From Anaeromyxobacter sp. Fw109-5 (GTDB lineage Bacteria > Myxococcota > Myxococcia > Myxococcales > Anaeromyxobacteraceae): a stretch of 64,000 nucleotides of DNA. Both the position numbers and the translations under genes were made by a program. Of the stretch, positions 23,680-34,574 are shown piece by piece (within the stretch, counting starts at the first letter, position 1; every line of letters starts with the position of its first letter). The notes under the pieces were generated by a model. That model worked only from the letters and a program-made list of their open reading frames with translations. It had not been told where the DNA came from and made no database searches. The DNA lies in NCBI RefSeq assembly GCF_000017505.1, contig NC_009675.1, positions 3,295,001 to 3,359,000 of the forward strand. Reading direction: 5' to 3'.

Positions 23680-25371
23680 TCATGCGCGCGCGCCGCCCGC
23701 CTTCGGGAGCGGCCGGGACTCCGGCTCCGGGCCGGCGCCGCCGCGCCACGCCGTCCAGCCGGCGCCGTCCTCGAGGAGCGGGCGGCTCCTCGTCGAGGGC
23801 GGAGGCAGCGGCTTCGGCGTCGAGTCGGCCGGCGCGGTCGAGCTCGGCGCCGAGCCCAGCTCGTCGCGCACCTGGAAGAACCCGACCAGCCGCTGCAGCG
23901 ACTCGGCCTGCGCCGCCAGCTCCTCGGCCGTGGACGAGAGCTCCTCGGCAGCGGCGGCGTTCCGCTGGGTGGTCTGGTCCACGACCGCCATGGCCCGCGA
24001 GACCTGCTCCACGCCGGCCGCCTGCTCCTGGGACGCCGCCGCCACCTCCTGGACGAGCTCCGCCGTGCTCCGGATGCCCGGCACGAGCTCGCGGATGAGC
24101 GTGGCCGAGCGCTCCGACACCGCCACGCTCGACCCGGCGAGCGTCCCGATCTCCTTCGCCGCCTTCTGCGCGCGCTCCGCGAGCTTGCGCACCTCGGCCG
24201 CGACGACGGCGAACCCCCGGCCGTGCTCGCCGGCGCGCGCCGCCTCGATCGCGGCGTTCAGCGCGAGGAGGTTCGTCTGGTAGGCGATCTCCTCGACGAC
24301 CGAGATCCGCTCGGTGATCGCCTTCATGGCCGCGACGGTCTCGGCGACCGCGCGCCCACCCTCCTCCGCCCGGCCCGCCCCTGCGGTGGCCGCGGACGCG
24401 GTCTCCCGCGCGCCCTCGGCGTTGCGCGAGATCGACGCGTTCATCTCCTCGAGCGACGCGCTCGTCTCCTCCACGCTCGCCGCCTGCTCGCCGGTGCCCT
24501 GCGACAGGAGCTGCGAGGTCTCCGCCACCTGCTGGGCGGCGCCCCCCAGCGCGCCCGCGCCCGCGCGCACCTCGGCGATGACGGCGGCGAGCTTCTCCGC
24601 CATGGCCGCCATCGCCGCCTGGAGGCGGCCGAGCTCGTCGCGCCGCGTGACCGCCACCGCCTCGCGCAGGTCGCCCCGCGCGATCCGCTCCGCGACGCCG
24701 ATCGCCCCGGCGAGCGGTCCGGTGATGCTGCGGATCACGATCGCCGCGCCGAGCACCAGCACCGCCACGATGGCGAGCGCCACGCCGAGGATCCGCCACG
24801 CCTCGTGGGCCGTCGCCGCCTCCAGGTCGTCGAGGTAGACGCCCGAGCCGACCACCCACCCCCAGGGCTCGAACAGCTTCACGTACGAGATCTTGCGGAC
24901 GGGCTCGCGCGAGCCCGGCTTGGGCCAGAGGTAGGCGACCACGCCCGCCCCGCGCCGGCGCGCGGTGTCGACGAACTCCATGAAGAGCCGCTTGCCGGAG
25001 GGGTCCACCTCGTTCGCGAGGTCCTTCCCGTCCAGCTCGGGCTTGATCGGGTGGACGATCATCCGCGGCGCGAGGTCGTTCACCCAGAAGTACTCGCTCC
25101 CCTCGTAGCGGAGCGCCCGGATGGTGAGGATCGCGGCCGCCTGCGCCTCTTCCCGGGTGACCCGGCCCTCGGAGACGAGGCGGGCGTGCTCCCCCAGGAC
25201 GCCGTGCACCGTCTCCACCGCGGCGCGGACCTTCGCCTCCCGCTCCTCGAGCATGCGCGACTCGAGCACCCGCACCGCCTGCCCAACGAGCGCGGCGAGC
25301 GCGAGGGCGCTCGCCCCGACGACGAGGCGCAGCTTCGCTGCCACGGTGAAGCTCCCCAGAAACCGAGTCAT
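23680..25371 (-). CDS. Methyl-accepting chemotaxis protein, single Cache domain
   Basis: A 563-residue chemoreceptor: transmembrane helix 1 (about 12-32), a periplasmic single Cache domain (about 35-190, with [18 protein letters not shown]), helix 2 (about 195-214), HAMP (about 215-268), and a coiled-coil signalling domain whose hairpin tip is intact ([20 protein letters not shown], naming residues around 350-370). Cache domains of this type commonly bind small carboxylates. There is no CheB/CheR-tethering pentapeptide at the C-terminus. GGAGG precedes the start. No che genes are nearby. Confidence 0.92.
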   Translation of the reverse strand: MTRFLGSFTVAAKLRLVVGASALALAALVGQAVRVLESRMLEEREAKVRAAVETVHGVLGEHARLVSEGRVTREEAQAAAILTIRALRYEGSEYFWVNDLAPRMIVHPIKPELDGKDLANEVDPSGKRLFMEFVDTARRRGAGVVAYLWPKPGSREPVRKISYVKLFEPWGWVVGSGVYLDDLEAATAHEAWRILGVALAIVAVLVLGAAIVIRSITGPLAGAIGVAERIARGDLREAVAVTRRDELGRLQAAMAAMAEKLAAVIAEVRAGAGALGGAAQQVAETSQLLSQGTGEQAASVEETSASLEEMNASISRNAEGARETASAATAGAGRAEEGGRAVAETVAAMKAITERISVVEEIAYQTNLLALNAAIEAARAGEHGRGFAVVAAEVRKLAERAQKAAKEIGTLAGSSVAVSERSATLIRELVPGIRSTAELVQEVAAASQEQAAGVEQVSRAMAVVDQTTQRNAAAAEELSSTAEELAAQAESLQRLVGFFQVRDELGSAPSSTAPADSTPKPLPPPSTRSRPLLEDGAGWTAWRGGAGPEPESRPLPKAGGARA

Positions 25372-25963
25372 CTATCCTCCGGACGATGGTGCAGGACCTG
25401 CGTTGGAAGTCCCGTACCGCCGGGTCCCGGCGAGGAGCCGTCACGCCGAGTCGCCCGCTCGGGTCCGTGAATCCGCGGAGTTGCCACGGATCTGCGGGGG
25501 CCTGCAGACGATGCGGCGGCACGCAAGATGCGGGAGTGACGCGGGCCCCGGGTCAGGGCGGCCCGGGACAACCTGCCTCGTGGGATGCTGGCCGCCGCAA
25601 GCGCACACGCACGCCCGCGCGCAATACGGGCGGGCGGATCCCGCCCGCGGCGACGCGCACGATCCCCCGCGGCGACGCCTCGGCGAGCGCGCCGCGAGGC
25701 GCAGAACCCCGCGACGCTCTCGCGCCTCTCGGCACGGAGCCGGTTCATCCACCCACAGTGAACGCGTCCCGCGGGCCCTACGCGCCCTCGGAACAAGGCG
25801 AGCCTAGCGCCGCCCTCTGACACCGGGCGCGCGCGTCTCCGTCGGGTCGCTCGGCGCCATTTCTTTGACTTCCTACACGAGCGCCCTTGCGCGCCGGGAA
25901 GGCCCACCTAGCTTGATCGGCGGGTGGCAGCGTGGGCGGAGAGGGGCAGTGCCGGAGAGCGTC
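25372..25963. other. Long intergenic region without a convincing gene
   Basis: About 590 bases upstream of the divergent chemoreceptor and coiled-coil genes. Open frames occur in several phases but are Arg/Pro/Ala-rich with no ribosome binding site or domain, as expected by chance at this GC content. The only structure I can point to is a short hairpin at 25630-25648. The region should contain the promoters of both flanking genes. Confidence 0.4.
25630..25648. repeat. Short perfect hairpin
   Basis: GCGGGCGG-ATC-CCGCCCGC: 8-bp perfect arms with a 3-base loop inside the long intergenic region. It could be a terminator-like or protein-binding element; it may equally be a chance product of the high GC content. 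Confidence 0.3.
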
Positions 25964-26296
25964 ATGGGTGTGCTGGAGAGGATCCGGATGATGACCGCCG
26001 AGCAGCGCGCGGCGCTTCGCGCGATGGACGCGGAAGAGCGGCTCGCCCTCGAGATCGAGGAGCTCGAGGCGGAGCACCTCGCCGCGGAAGACGCCTACCT
26101 TCGCCGGCGCGACCGGCTGCTCGGGCGCGAGGTCCAGCAGAGCTACGTCGAGATCGAGACCGCCCGCGCGCTGCTGCACCGCGCGAAGGCGGAGCGGCAG
26201 CGGCGCTTCGAGCGGCGGCGCATGGCGGTGCTCGCCGGCCACGGGCTGAGCGCCGGCTTCCCCCCCTCGCAGCTCGATCTGCTCCCCGGCGAGTGA
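25964..26296 (+). CDS. Hypothetical coiled-coil protein
   Basis: A 110-residue protein, highly charged and helical, with heptad-like spacing through residues 10-90 (MTAEQRAALRAMDAEERLA, EIEELEAEHLAAEDAYLRRR, then ARALLHRAKAERQRRFERRR). I do not recognise a family. The start at 25964 follows GGAGAG; the frame is open further upstream without better signals. It is convergent with the fad operon, with 24 bases between stops. Confidence 0.5.
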   Translation: MGVLERIRMMTAEQRAALRAMDAEERLALEIEELEAEHLAAEDAYLRRRDRLLGREVQQSYVEIETARALLHRAKAERQRRFERRRMAVLAGHGLSAGFPPSQLDLLPGE

Positions 26297-26320
26297 CCGG
26301 GGGCGAGCCGGCGGGCGCCG

Positions 26321-28099
26321 TCAGAACGGGTAGCGCTCGATCTCGAGGGTGGCGGCCGCCAGCCGCCGCTTGGCGGGGAGCAGCCCGGTGGCGTCGTACC
26401 GGGTGAAGCGGCGGACGCCGCCGAGCAGCGCGGCGAGCGTGTCGCCCTCGGCGACGTAGAACGCGGCGCGGCGCGCGGCCGAGGCGAGCCGCTCCACCGC
26501 CGCGAACGTGTGGACCTTCACCGCCGCCGCGACGTCCGCCCGGCGCGACTCGGCGAGGCGCGGCGAGATCCTCTCGGCGCGCAGCAGCGCGCTCTCGATG
26601 GCGAAGACCTGGATGGCCACGTCCGCGAGCGCGAGCAGCACCTCCTGCTCGTCCTTGAGCGCGTCCTGGTGCCGTTGGACCGCGGCGCCCGCCAGGACGA
26701 GGAACGTCCGCTTCAGCCCGCCGAGGGCCGCCCGCTCCGCCGCGAACGGCCGGGACGGATCGGCGTCGTCGAGCGAGGGCGAGAGGAGCGCGTCCATCGC
26801 CTTCGCCACCTCGCGCTGCAGCGGGAGCTCCCCCTTCAGCGCGCGGCGCAGGATCGTGCCGGGCACGAGCAGGCGGTTGATCTCGTTCGTGCCCTCGAAG
26901 ATCCGGTTGATGCGCTCGTCTCGGTAGTACTTCTCGGCCGGGTACTCCTGGATGAACCCGTAGCCCCCGTGGATCTGCACCACCTCGTCCACCACGTCGG
27001 CGAGCACCTCGCTGCAGAACACCTTCGCGACGGCGCACTCGATCGCGTACTCCTCGATGCCCTGCTGGTAGGCCTCGTAATAGCCCGGGGTGTCCTTCGG
27101 GATCGTCGCGAGCCGGTCGTCGATGAGGCCGGCGAGCCGGTAGACGAGGGACTCGGCGGCGAAGAGGGCGGCGGTGAGGTCCGCGACCTTCTCCTGGATG
27201 GCCCCGAAGCGCGCGATGGGGACGCCGAACTGCTTGCGGGCGTTCGCGTAGGCCGCGCCCGTCCCGAGCGCGAGCTTCGCCGCGCCGGTCACGGCCGCCC
27301 CGAGCTTGAAGCGGCCGACGTTGAGGACGTTGAACGCGATCTTGTGCCCCTTGCCGATCTCGCCGAGCACGTTCTCGACCGGCACCTGCGCGCCCTCGAA
27401 GATCACCGAGGTCGTGGAGGAGCCCTTGATGCCGAGCTTCTTCTCCTCCGGGCCCACGGTGAGGCCCGGCGTGGTCCGCTCCACCAGGAACGCGGTGAAG
27501 TGCTTCCGGTCCACGCGCGCGAACACGGTGAACAGATCGGCGAAGCTGCCGTTGGTGATGAACTGCTTCGTGCCCTCGAGGAGGTAGTGCCTCCCGTCGG
27601 GCGAGAGCGTCGCGCTCGCCTTGCCGCCGAGCGCGTCGCTCCCCGCCTCCGGCTCGGTGAGGCAGTACGCGGCGCTCCACTCCCCCGTGACCAGCTTCCC
27701 GAGGTAGCGATCCTTCTGGGCCTCCGTGCCGTAGTACACGAGCGGGAGCGTGCCGATGCCGCTGTGGGCCGCGTAGGACACCGAGAACGCGCCGCCGGCG
27801 CCCATCCGCTCCGCGGCGAGCATGCTCGTGGCCTTGTCGAGCGCGAGGCCACCGTACGCCTCCGGCGCGTCGATCATGAGCAGCCCCGCCTCGCCCGCCT
27901 TGCGCATGAGGGCGACCGCCAGGCCCGGCTCCTGGTGCTCGAGCCGCTCGAGGACCGGCCTCACCTCCTCGTCCACGAACTGCTCCGCCGTGCGCGCGAT
28001 CTGCCGCTGCTCCTCGGTGAAGTCCTCCGGCGTGAAGACGTCGTCCTTCGTCGCCTCGGAGATGAGGTACTCCGCGCCCTTGAAGAGTCTCGCCGCCAT
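26321..28099 (-). CDS. fadE: Acyl-CoA dehydrogenase (fadE)
   Basis: A 592-residue FAD enzyme catalysing the first oxidation of fatty acyl-CoA. It shows CLTEPEAGSDA (FAD/substrate loop), ANARKQFGVPIARFGAIQ, QIHGGYGFIQEYPAEKYYRDERI and the EGTNEINR segment near the active-site glutamate position. At 592 residues it carries the roughly 170-residue C-terminal extension of the long (FadE of Bacillus/very-long-chain) subclass. It is last in a three-gene operon, 41 bases after the thiolase, with GGAGG before the ATG. Confidence 0.93.
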   Translation of the reverse strand: MAARLFKGAEYLISEATKDDVFTPEDFTEEQRQIARTAEQFVDEEVRPVLERLEHQEPGLAVALMRKAGEAGLLMIDAPEAYGGLALDKATSMLAAERMGAGGAFSVSYAAHSGIGTLPLVYYGTEAQKDRYLGKLVTGEWSAAYCLTEPEAGSDALGGKASATLSPDGRHYLLEGTKQFITNGSFADLFTVFARVDRKHFTAFLVERTTPGLTVGPEEKKLGIKGSSTTSVIFEGAQVPVENVLGEIGKGHKIAFNVLNVGRFKLGAAVTGAAKLALGTGAAYANARKQFGVPIARFGAIQEKVADLTAALFAAESLVYRLAGLIDDRLATIPKDTPGYYEAYQQGIEEYAIECAVAKVFCSEVLADVVDEVVQIHGGYGFIQEYPAEKYYRDERINRIFEGTNEINRLLVPGTILRRALKGELPLQREVAKAMDALLSPSLDDADPSRPFAAERAALGGLKRTFLVLAGAAVQRHQDALKDEQEVLLALADVAIQVFAIESALLRAERISPRLAESRRADVAAAVKVHTFAAVERLASAARRAAFYVAEGDTLAALLGGVRRFTRYDATGLLPAKRRLAAATLEIERYPF

Positions 28100-28140
28100 G
28101 GTGTCGCCTCCCGGGCCGCCAGCGGCCCCGCCGCCGCGCG

Positions 28141-29313
28141 CTACGCGCGCTCGAAGACCGCCGCCGCGCCCATCCCGCCGCCCACGCACATCGACACCGC
28201 TCCGTACCGCTCGCCGGTCCTGCGCAGCCCGTGCAGCAGCGTGGCGGTGAGCTTCGCGCCGGTGCAGCCGAGCGGGTGGCCGAGCGCGATGGCCCCGCCG
28301 GTCGGGTTCACCCGCGCCGGGTCGAGCCCGAGCGCTCGCACGCAGGTGATCGCCTGGGCCGCGAAGGCCTCGTTCAGCTCCACCTGCCCGAGCTGCTCCT
28401 CGAGGATCCCGGCGCGCGCGAGCGCCAGCGGGATCGCCTCCACCGGTCCGATCCCCATGACCTCCGGCGGCACACCCCGCACCGCGTACGAGACGAAGCG
28501 GCCGAGCGGAGCGACCTCCGTCCGGGCGAGGAACGCCTCCGAGACCACGAGGACCGCGGCCGCCCCGTCCGTCATCTGGGAGGCGTTGCCGGCGGTGACG
28601 CTGCCGTTCGCCTTGAACGCCGGCGCGAGCCGCGCGAGCGCCTCCGGCGTGGTGTCGGCCCGCACCCCGTCGTCGGCCTCCACGCGCTCCCGCCCGCGCG
28701 CGAGCTTCCCGTCGACGAGCGCGACCCGCTCCACGTCCACCGGGACGAGCTCGCCGGCGAAGAGCCTCTGCGCCTGCGCCGCCGCCGCGCGCGCGTGGCT
28801 CTGCGCGGCGAAGGCGTCCTGGTCCTCGCGCGAGACGCGGTAGCGTGACGCGACGAGCTCGGCCGTGATCCCCATCGCGGCGTACGACTCGGGCCAGGAG
28901 GCGACGAGCCCGGGGTTCGCGCTGAACCTCGCGCCGCCCATGGGCACGAGGCTCATGCTCTCCGCCCCGCCGGCCACGATCACGTCGGCGTGGCCGGCCA
29001 GGATCCGCTCGGCCGCCGTCGCGATCGCCTGCAGCCCCGAGGCGCAGAAGCGGTTCACCGTCTGCCCCGGCACCTCCACCGGCAGGCCGGCGCGCATGGC
29101 CGCCACCCGCCCGAGGTTCATGCCCTGCTCGCCCTCGGGGAACGCGCAGCCCATGATGACGTCCTCGACGCGCCCCGGCTCGACCCCGGTCCGCTCGAGC
29201 AGCGCGCGGATCGCGATGGCCGCGAGGTCGTCGGGGCGGACGTCCTTCAGCTTCCCCTTCTTCGCCTTGCAGCCGGGTGTGCGGACGGCGCCGAGAATCC
29301 AGGCTCCACTCAT
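28141..29313 (-). CDS. fadA: Acetyl-CoA C-acyltransferase (thiolase)
   Basis: A 390-residue thiolase. The nucleophile loop is NRFCASGLQAIA (cysteine near 88), the histidine loop is GGAIALGHPLGCTGAK and the second cysteine loop is CVGGGMGAA. The last step of beta-oxidation is cleavage of 3-ketoacyl-CoA to acetyl-CoA and a shortened acyl-CoA. The ATG at 29313 is preferred over the in-frame GTG at 29322 because AAGGGG lies eight bases before it. It follows fadN by 21 bases. Confidence 0.95.
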   Translation of the reverse strand: MSGAWILGAVRTPGCKAKKGKLKDVRPDDLAAIAIRALLERTGVEPGRVEDVIMGCAFPEGEQGMNLGRVAAMRAGLPVEVPGQTVNRFCASGLQAIATAAERILAGHADVIVAGGAESMSLVPMGGARFSANPGLVASWPESYAAMGITAELVASRYRVSREDQDAFAAQSHARAAAAQAQRLFAGELVPVDVERVALVDGKLARGRERVEADDGVRADTTPEALARLAPAFKANGSVTAGNASQMTDGAAAVLVVSEAFLARTEVAPLGRFVSYAVRGVPPEVMGIGPVEAIPLALARAGILEEQLGQVELNEAFAAQAITCVRALGLDPARVNPTGGAIALGHPLGCTGAKLTATLLHGLRRTGERYGAVSMCVGGGMGAAAVFERA

Positions 29314-29334
29314 GGTGATCACCCCTTCCGCGCG

Positions 29335-31722
29335 TCAGTTCCGCAGCGGCTTGCCCTTCTTCAGCATGTGCCGGATCCGCTCGAGGGTCTTCCGCTCGCC
29401 GCAGAGCCGGAGGAACGCCTCCCGCTCGAGGTCGAGCAACCACTGCTCGGTGACGGGGGTCCCGGCCGGCACGTCGCCGCCGGTGATGACCCCGGCGATG
29501 GTGCGACCGAGCTGCTCCTCGTACTCGGTGATGAACCCGCCCATGCGCAGGTTCCAGAGGCGCGTGGCGAGGCTCGCCGCCACCCCGCGCCCCGGCGCGC
29601 GGAGCGCGGTGGCCGGCGCTTGCGGGCGGTGGTTCGCGGCGAGGGCGATGGCCCGCTGCTTCGCGTCGTGGATCAGGCGGTCGGGGCCGAGCGTCACCCC
29701 GTCGCCGGCCCGGAGGAGCCCCATCCCGCGCAGCTCGTCGGCCGAGCCGCTCACCTTCGCGGTGGCGATGGCCTCGAAGTGCTTGAAGAGGAAGGGCGAG
29801 ACGTCGGTCTCGTATCGCTCGGCGAGCCGCACCGCCCGGAGCGCCAGCTCCTTCGTGCCCCCGCCGGCGGGCAGGAGCCCGACGCCGACCTCGACGAGCC
29901 CCATGTACGTCTCGGCGAGCGGGTTCAGCGCGGTGGCGTGCAGGCAGAGCTCGCAGCCGCCGCCGAGGGCCAGCCCGTGCGGCGCGGCGACGACCGGCAC
30001 CGCCGCGCACTTCACCGCCATCATCGCCTTCTGGAAGGCCCGCACGGTGAGGTCGATCTCGTCGTACGCCCCCTCGGCGATGGCCATGGCGACGAGCATC
30101 AGGTTGGCCCCCGCCGAGAAGGCCTGGCCCTGGTTGGCGACGACGAGCCCGCGCCCTTCGGCCTCGGCGCGGCGGAGCGCCCGGTGCACCATGGCGAGCA
30201 CCTCGTCGCCGAGGGCGTTCATCTTGGTGTGGAACTCGAGGCAGAAGACGCCGTCGCCGAGGTCCAGCACCGACGCGCCCGCGTTCCGCTCGACCACCCC
30301 GCCCGACCTCGCGAGGACCTCGAGGTCGAGGTGGTCCGGCGGGCGTGGCACGTCCTGCCAGCCCTCGCCGTGCGCGAGGTCCACGTACCGCCGCCGCCCG
30401 CCCTCCTCCGAGTAGAACGAGGGCACGCCGTGGAGCGCGGCCGGGACGGGGACGCCGTCCGCCTGCGCCCGGCGCACGACCTCGGCGACGCCGATGGCGT
30501 CCATCATCTCGAACGGCCCGAGCTCCCAGCCGAAGCCCCAGCGCATCGCGGCGTCCACGTTGACCACGTCGTCCGCGATCTCGGGGACCCGCGCGAAGGC
30601 GTACAGGAGCGTGTCGCGCAGGCTCCGCCAGGCGAAGTCCGCCGCCGGGTCGGTGCCGGCGAGGACGGCCCGGAGCCGCCTCGCCGGGTCGTCGATCCCC
30701 CTGGCGGCCTCGACGGAGGCGAACCGGGGCTTCCTCGCCGGGAGGTACTCGCCGGTGCGGTGATCGAAGAAGAGGACCTGGGAACCCTCCGCGCCGCTCG
30801 TCTTCCTGAAGAAGCCGCCCTTCGCCTTGTCGCCGAGGAGGCCCCGCGCGACCATGCGGGCGACGAACTCGGGCAGGACGAAGGTGTCGCGCCGCTCGTC
30901 GTGGGGCAGCAGCTCGTACGAGTTCCGCGCCACGTGCGCGAGCGTGTCGAGCCCCACGAGATCGGCGGTGCGGAAGACCGCGCTCCGCGGGCGTGCGGTG
31001 GCGGGTCCGGCGACCGCGTCCACCTCCTCCACCGTCAGGCCGAGCTCGACCATGTGGTGGAGGGCGTTGCAGAGGGAGAACACGCCGATGCGGTTCGCCA
31101 CGAAGTTCGGGGTGTCCTTGGCGCTCACGACCCCCTTCCCCAGCCGGACGCGGAGGAGCTCCGCCATGCGCGCCGCGACCGCCCGATCGGTGAAGCGGCT
31201 CGAGACGAGCTCCACGAGCCGCATGTAGCGCGGCGGGTTGAAGAAGTGGGTGACGAGCAGCCTGGGCCGGAGCGGCTCTGGGAGCGACTCGGCGAGCGCG
31301 TTCACCGAGAGCCCGCTCGTGTTGGTCGAGAGCACCGCGTCCGGCCGGAGGTGCGCCGCGACGCGCCCGAGGAGCTGCTGCTTCACGGCCAGGTCCTCGA
31401 CGACCACCTCGATCACCCAGTCGCGGTCGCGGAGGCGAGGGAGATCGTCCTCGAGGTTGCCGACCTCGATCCTCCCCGCGTGCTCCGGCAGGTACAGCGG
31501 CGCCGGCTTCAGCCTCTCCAGCCCGGCGCGCCCCGCGGCCGCGATCCGATCGCGGACCGCGCGATCGCCGAGGCCCAGCCCCGCCGCGCGCTCTTCCTCG
31601 CTCGGCTCCTTCGGGACGACGTCCAGGAGGAGCACGCGGAACCCGGCGTTCGCGAGGTGGGCGGCGATCGTCGAGCCCATCACCCCCGCCCCGAGCACCG
31701 CCACCCTGTCGATCCGTTCCAT
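29335..31722 (-). CDS. fadN: 3-hydroxyacyl-CoA dehydrogenase/enoyl-CoA hydratase (fadN-like)
   Basis: A 795-residue bifunctional enzyme. The N-terminus is a NAD-binding 3-hydroxyacyl-CoA dehydrogenase domain (VLGAGVMGSTIAAHLANAG, then VNRIGVFSL-type helix), and the C-terminal half contains a crotonase domain (QAFSAGANL, then HGLALGGGCELCLHATAL). This domain order (dehydrogenase first) is that of Bacillus FadN, opposite to E. coli FadB. Gene order fadN-fadA-fadE also matches Bacillus. It catalyses hydration and second oxidation of enoyl-CoA. It is the first gene of the operon and is divergent from a sigma-54 activator. Confidence 0.93.
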   Translation of the reverse strand: MERIDRVAVLGAGVMGSTIAAHLANAGFRVLLLDVVPKEPSEEERAAGLGLGDRAVRDRIAAAGRAGLERLKPAPLYLPEHAGRIEVGNLEDDLPRLRDRDWVIEVVVEDLAVKQQLLGRVAAHLRPDAVLSTNTSGLSVNALAESLPEPLRPRLLVTHFFNPPRYMRLVELVSSRFTDRAVAARMAELLRVRLGKGVVSAKDTPNFVANRIGVFSLCNALHHMVELGLTVEEVDAVAGPATARPRSAVFRTADLVGLDTLAHVARNSYELLPHDERRDTFVLPEFVARMVARGLLGDKAKGGFFRKTSGAEGSQVLFFDHRTGEYLPARKPRFASVEAARGIDDPARRLRAVLAGTDPAADFAWRSLRDTLLYAFARVPEIADDVVNVDAAMRWGFGWELGPFEMMDAIGVAEVVRRAQADGVPVPAALHGVPSFYSEEGGRRRYVDLAHGEGWQDVPRPPDHLDLEVLARSGGVVERNAGASVLDLGDGVFCLEFHTKMNALGDEVLAMVHRALRRAEAEGRGLVVANQGQAFSAGANLMLVAMAIAEGAYDEIDLTVRAFQKAMMAVKCAAVPVVAAPHGLALGGGCELCLHATALNPLAETYMGLVEVGVGLLPAGGGTKELALRAVRLAERYETDVSPFLFKHFEAIATAKVSGSADELRGMGLLRAGDGVTLGPDRLIHDAKQRAIALAANHRPQAPATALRAPGRGVAASLATRLWNLRMGGFITEYEEQLGRTIAGVITGGDVPAGTPVTEQWLLDLEREAFLRLCGERKTLERIRHMLKKGKPLRN

Positions 31723-31867
31723 GTCTCTCCCTCGCGGCCGGGCCCTTCCGCCTGCGCACTGCACGGGACGCACCGGAACGGGCGGTTCCCCGCGCGCGTT
31801 CGCAAGCGACCCGCGCGACTGGCGAATCCTCCCGCGCGTGGCTCCGGGCGGCCTGTCCGGGGCTCCC

Positions 31868-31911
31868 CTGTTCCACCGCTTTCGGAACAGGTACGTTTCG
31901 CTATCGGAACA
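31868..31911. promoter_or_regulatory. Candidate operator between fad operon and PrpR-type gene
   Basis: CTGTTCC (31868-31874) and GGAACAG (31884-31890) form a perfect 7+9+7 inverted repeat. A further TCGGAACA at 31904-31911 repeats TCGGAACA at 31882-31889 exactly, 22 bases (about two helical turns) apart. The cluster lies in the 221-base divergent gap, 33 bases before the activator start. Spaced half-sites on one helix face are typical of sites for oligomeric activators. No -24/-12 sigma-54 promoter was recognisable next to it. Confidence 0.5.
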
Positions 31912-31943
31912 CCAGGTCGCCTGGCTGGACGAGGGAGAGCGCC

Positions 31944-33890
<1,947 letters not shown>

Positions 33891-33893
33891 TCG

Positions 33894-34280
33894 CTACCGC
33901 ACCGCCTTGAGGGCGGTCTTCAGATCGGTCACGCCCATGAACAGCGTCGCCTTCCGGGCCGGCGCCGTGCCGACGAACACGTGCGTGATGTCCACGCCGG
34001 CCTTGCCGATGGCGGTGGCCGCGCGGCCGAGCGCGCCCGGCTTGTCCGGCAGCTCGAGCTCGAGGATCTCCTGCTCCTCCACGGCCCAGCCGCGCTTCGC
34101 GAGCGCGCGCTTCGCCGCGGCGGTCCGATCCACCACCAGCCGGACCACGCCCTCGTTCCCTTCGACCCACGCGTTCACCGCGCGCACGTTCACGAGCTTC
34201 TCTCCCAGCACGGTGGCGATCTCGCCCAGCATCCCGGGCCGGCTGGGGACGCGAACCTTCAGCTCCTTCGCTCGAGGCAT
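33894..34280 (-). CDS. ACT-domain protein
   Basis: A 128-residue protein made of two ACT-like domains: KELKVRVPSRPGMLGEIATVLGE (about 5-27) starting the first, and ILELELPDKPGALGRAATAIGKAG (about 72-95) starting the second. ACT domains bind amino acids and regulate enzymes; free-standing tandem ACT proteins are common and mostly uncharacterised. GGGAGGAGC supports the start at 34280 over an upstream codon at 34460. It is convergent with the sigma-54 activator, stop to stop within three bases. Confidence 0.8.
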   Translation of the reverse strand: MPRAKELKVRVPSRPGMLGEIATVLGEKLVNVRAVNAWVEGNEGVVRLVVDRTAAAKRALAKRGWAVEEQEILELELPDKPGALGRAATAIGKAGVDITHVFVGTAPARKATLFMGVTDLKTALKAVR

Positions 34281-34574
34281 TCGGTGCTCCTCCCGCTCCC
34301 CATCGCAGCCCGTCGCGGCCCGCGTCGCAAGCCCGTACGTGGGGTACGCGCGAGTCACTGTCGGTGACCGCGGCCCGGCCTCGGCGCTCAGGCAGGGCGC
34401 CCTGCGCATCGATCTAGGACGGTCGCCGTAGGGCGTTCGCGGGACGGCAGGGGCGTTCACGTCGGAGGGACCCGCGGCGGGTCCGCCAGACGCGCGACAG
34501 GCGGGCGCCCGGGGCCCTGCCTAGCTTGCGAGCCATCCAGCGTTCGCCGGCTACGCGCCGGCCTTGGGGGCAGC

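Noticed and set aside
25386-25820. A possible gene of about 144 residues in the long intergenic region.
   Set aside because: No ribosome binding site, no domain, and low-complexity Arg/Pro composition typical of chance frames here.
26321-31876. A single open frame of 1851 codons on the minus strand.
   Set aside because: It is the fadE frame running on through the antisense-open GC-rich fadA/fadN region; only the last 592 residues show homology, with a ribosome binding site at 28099.
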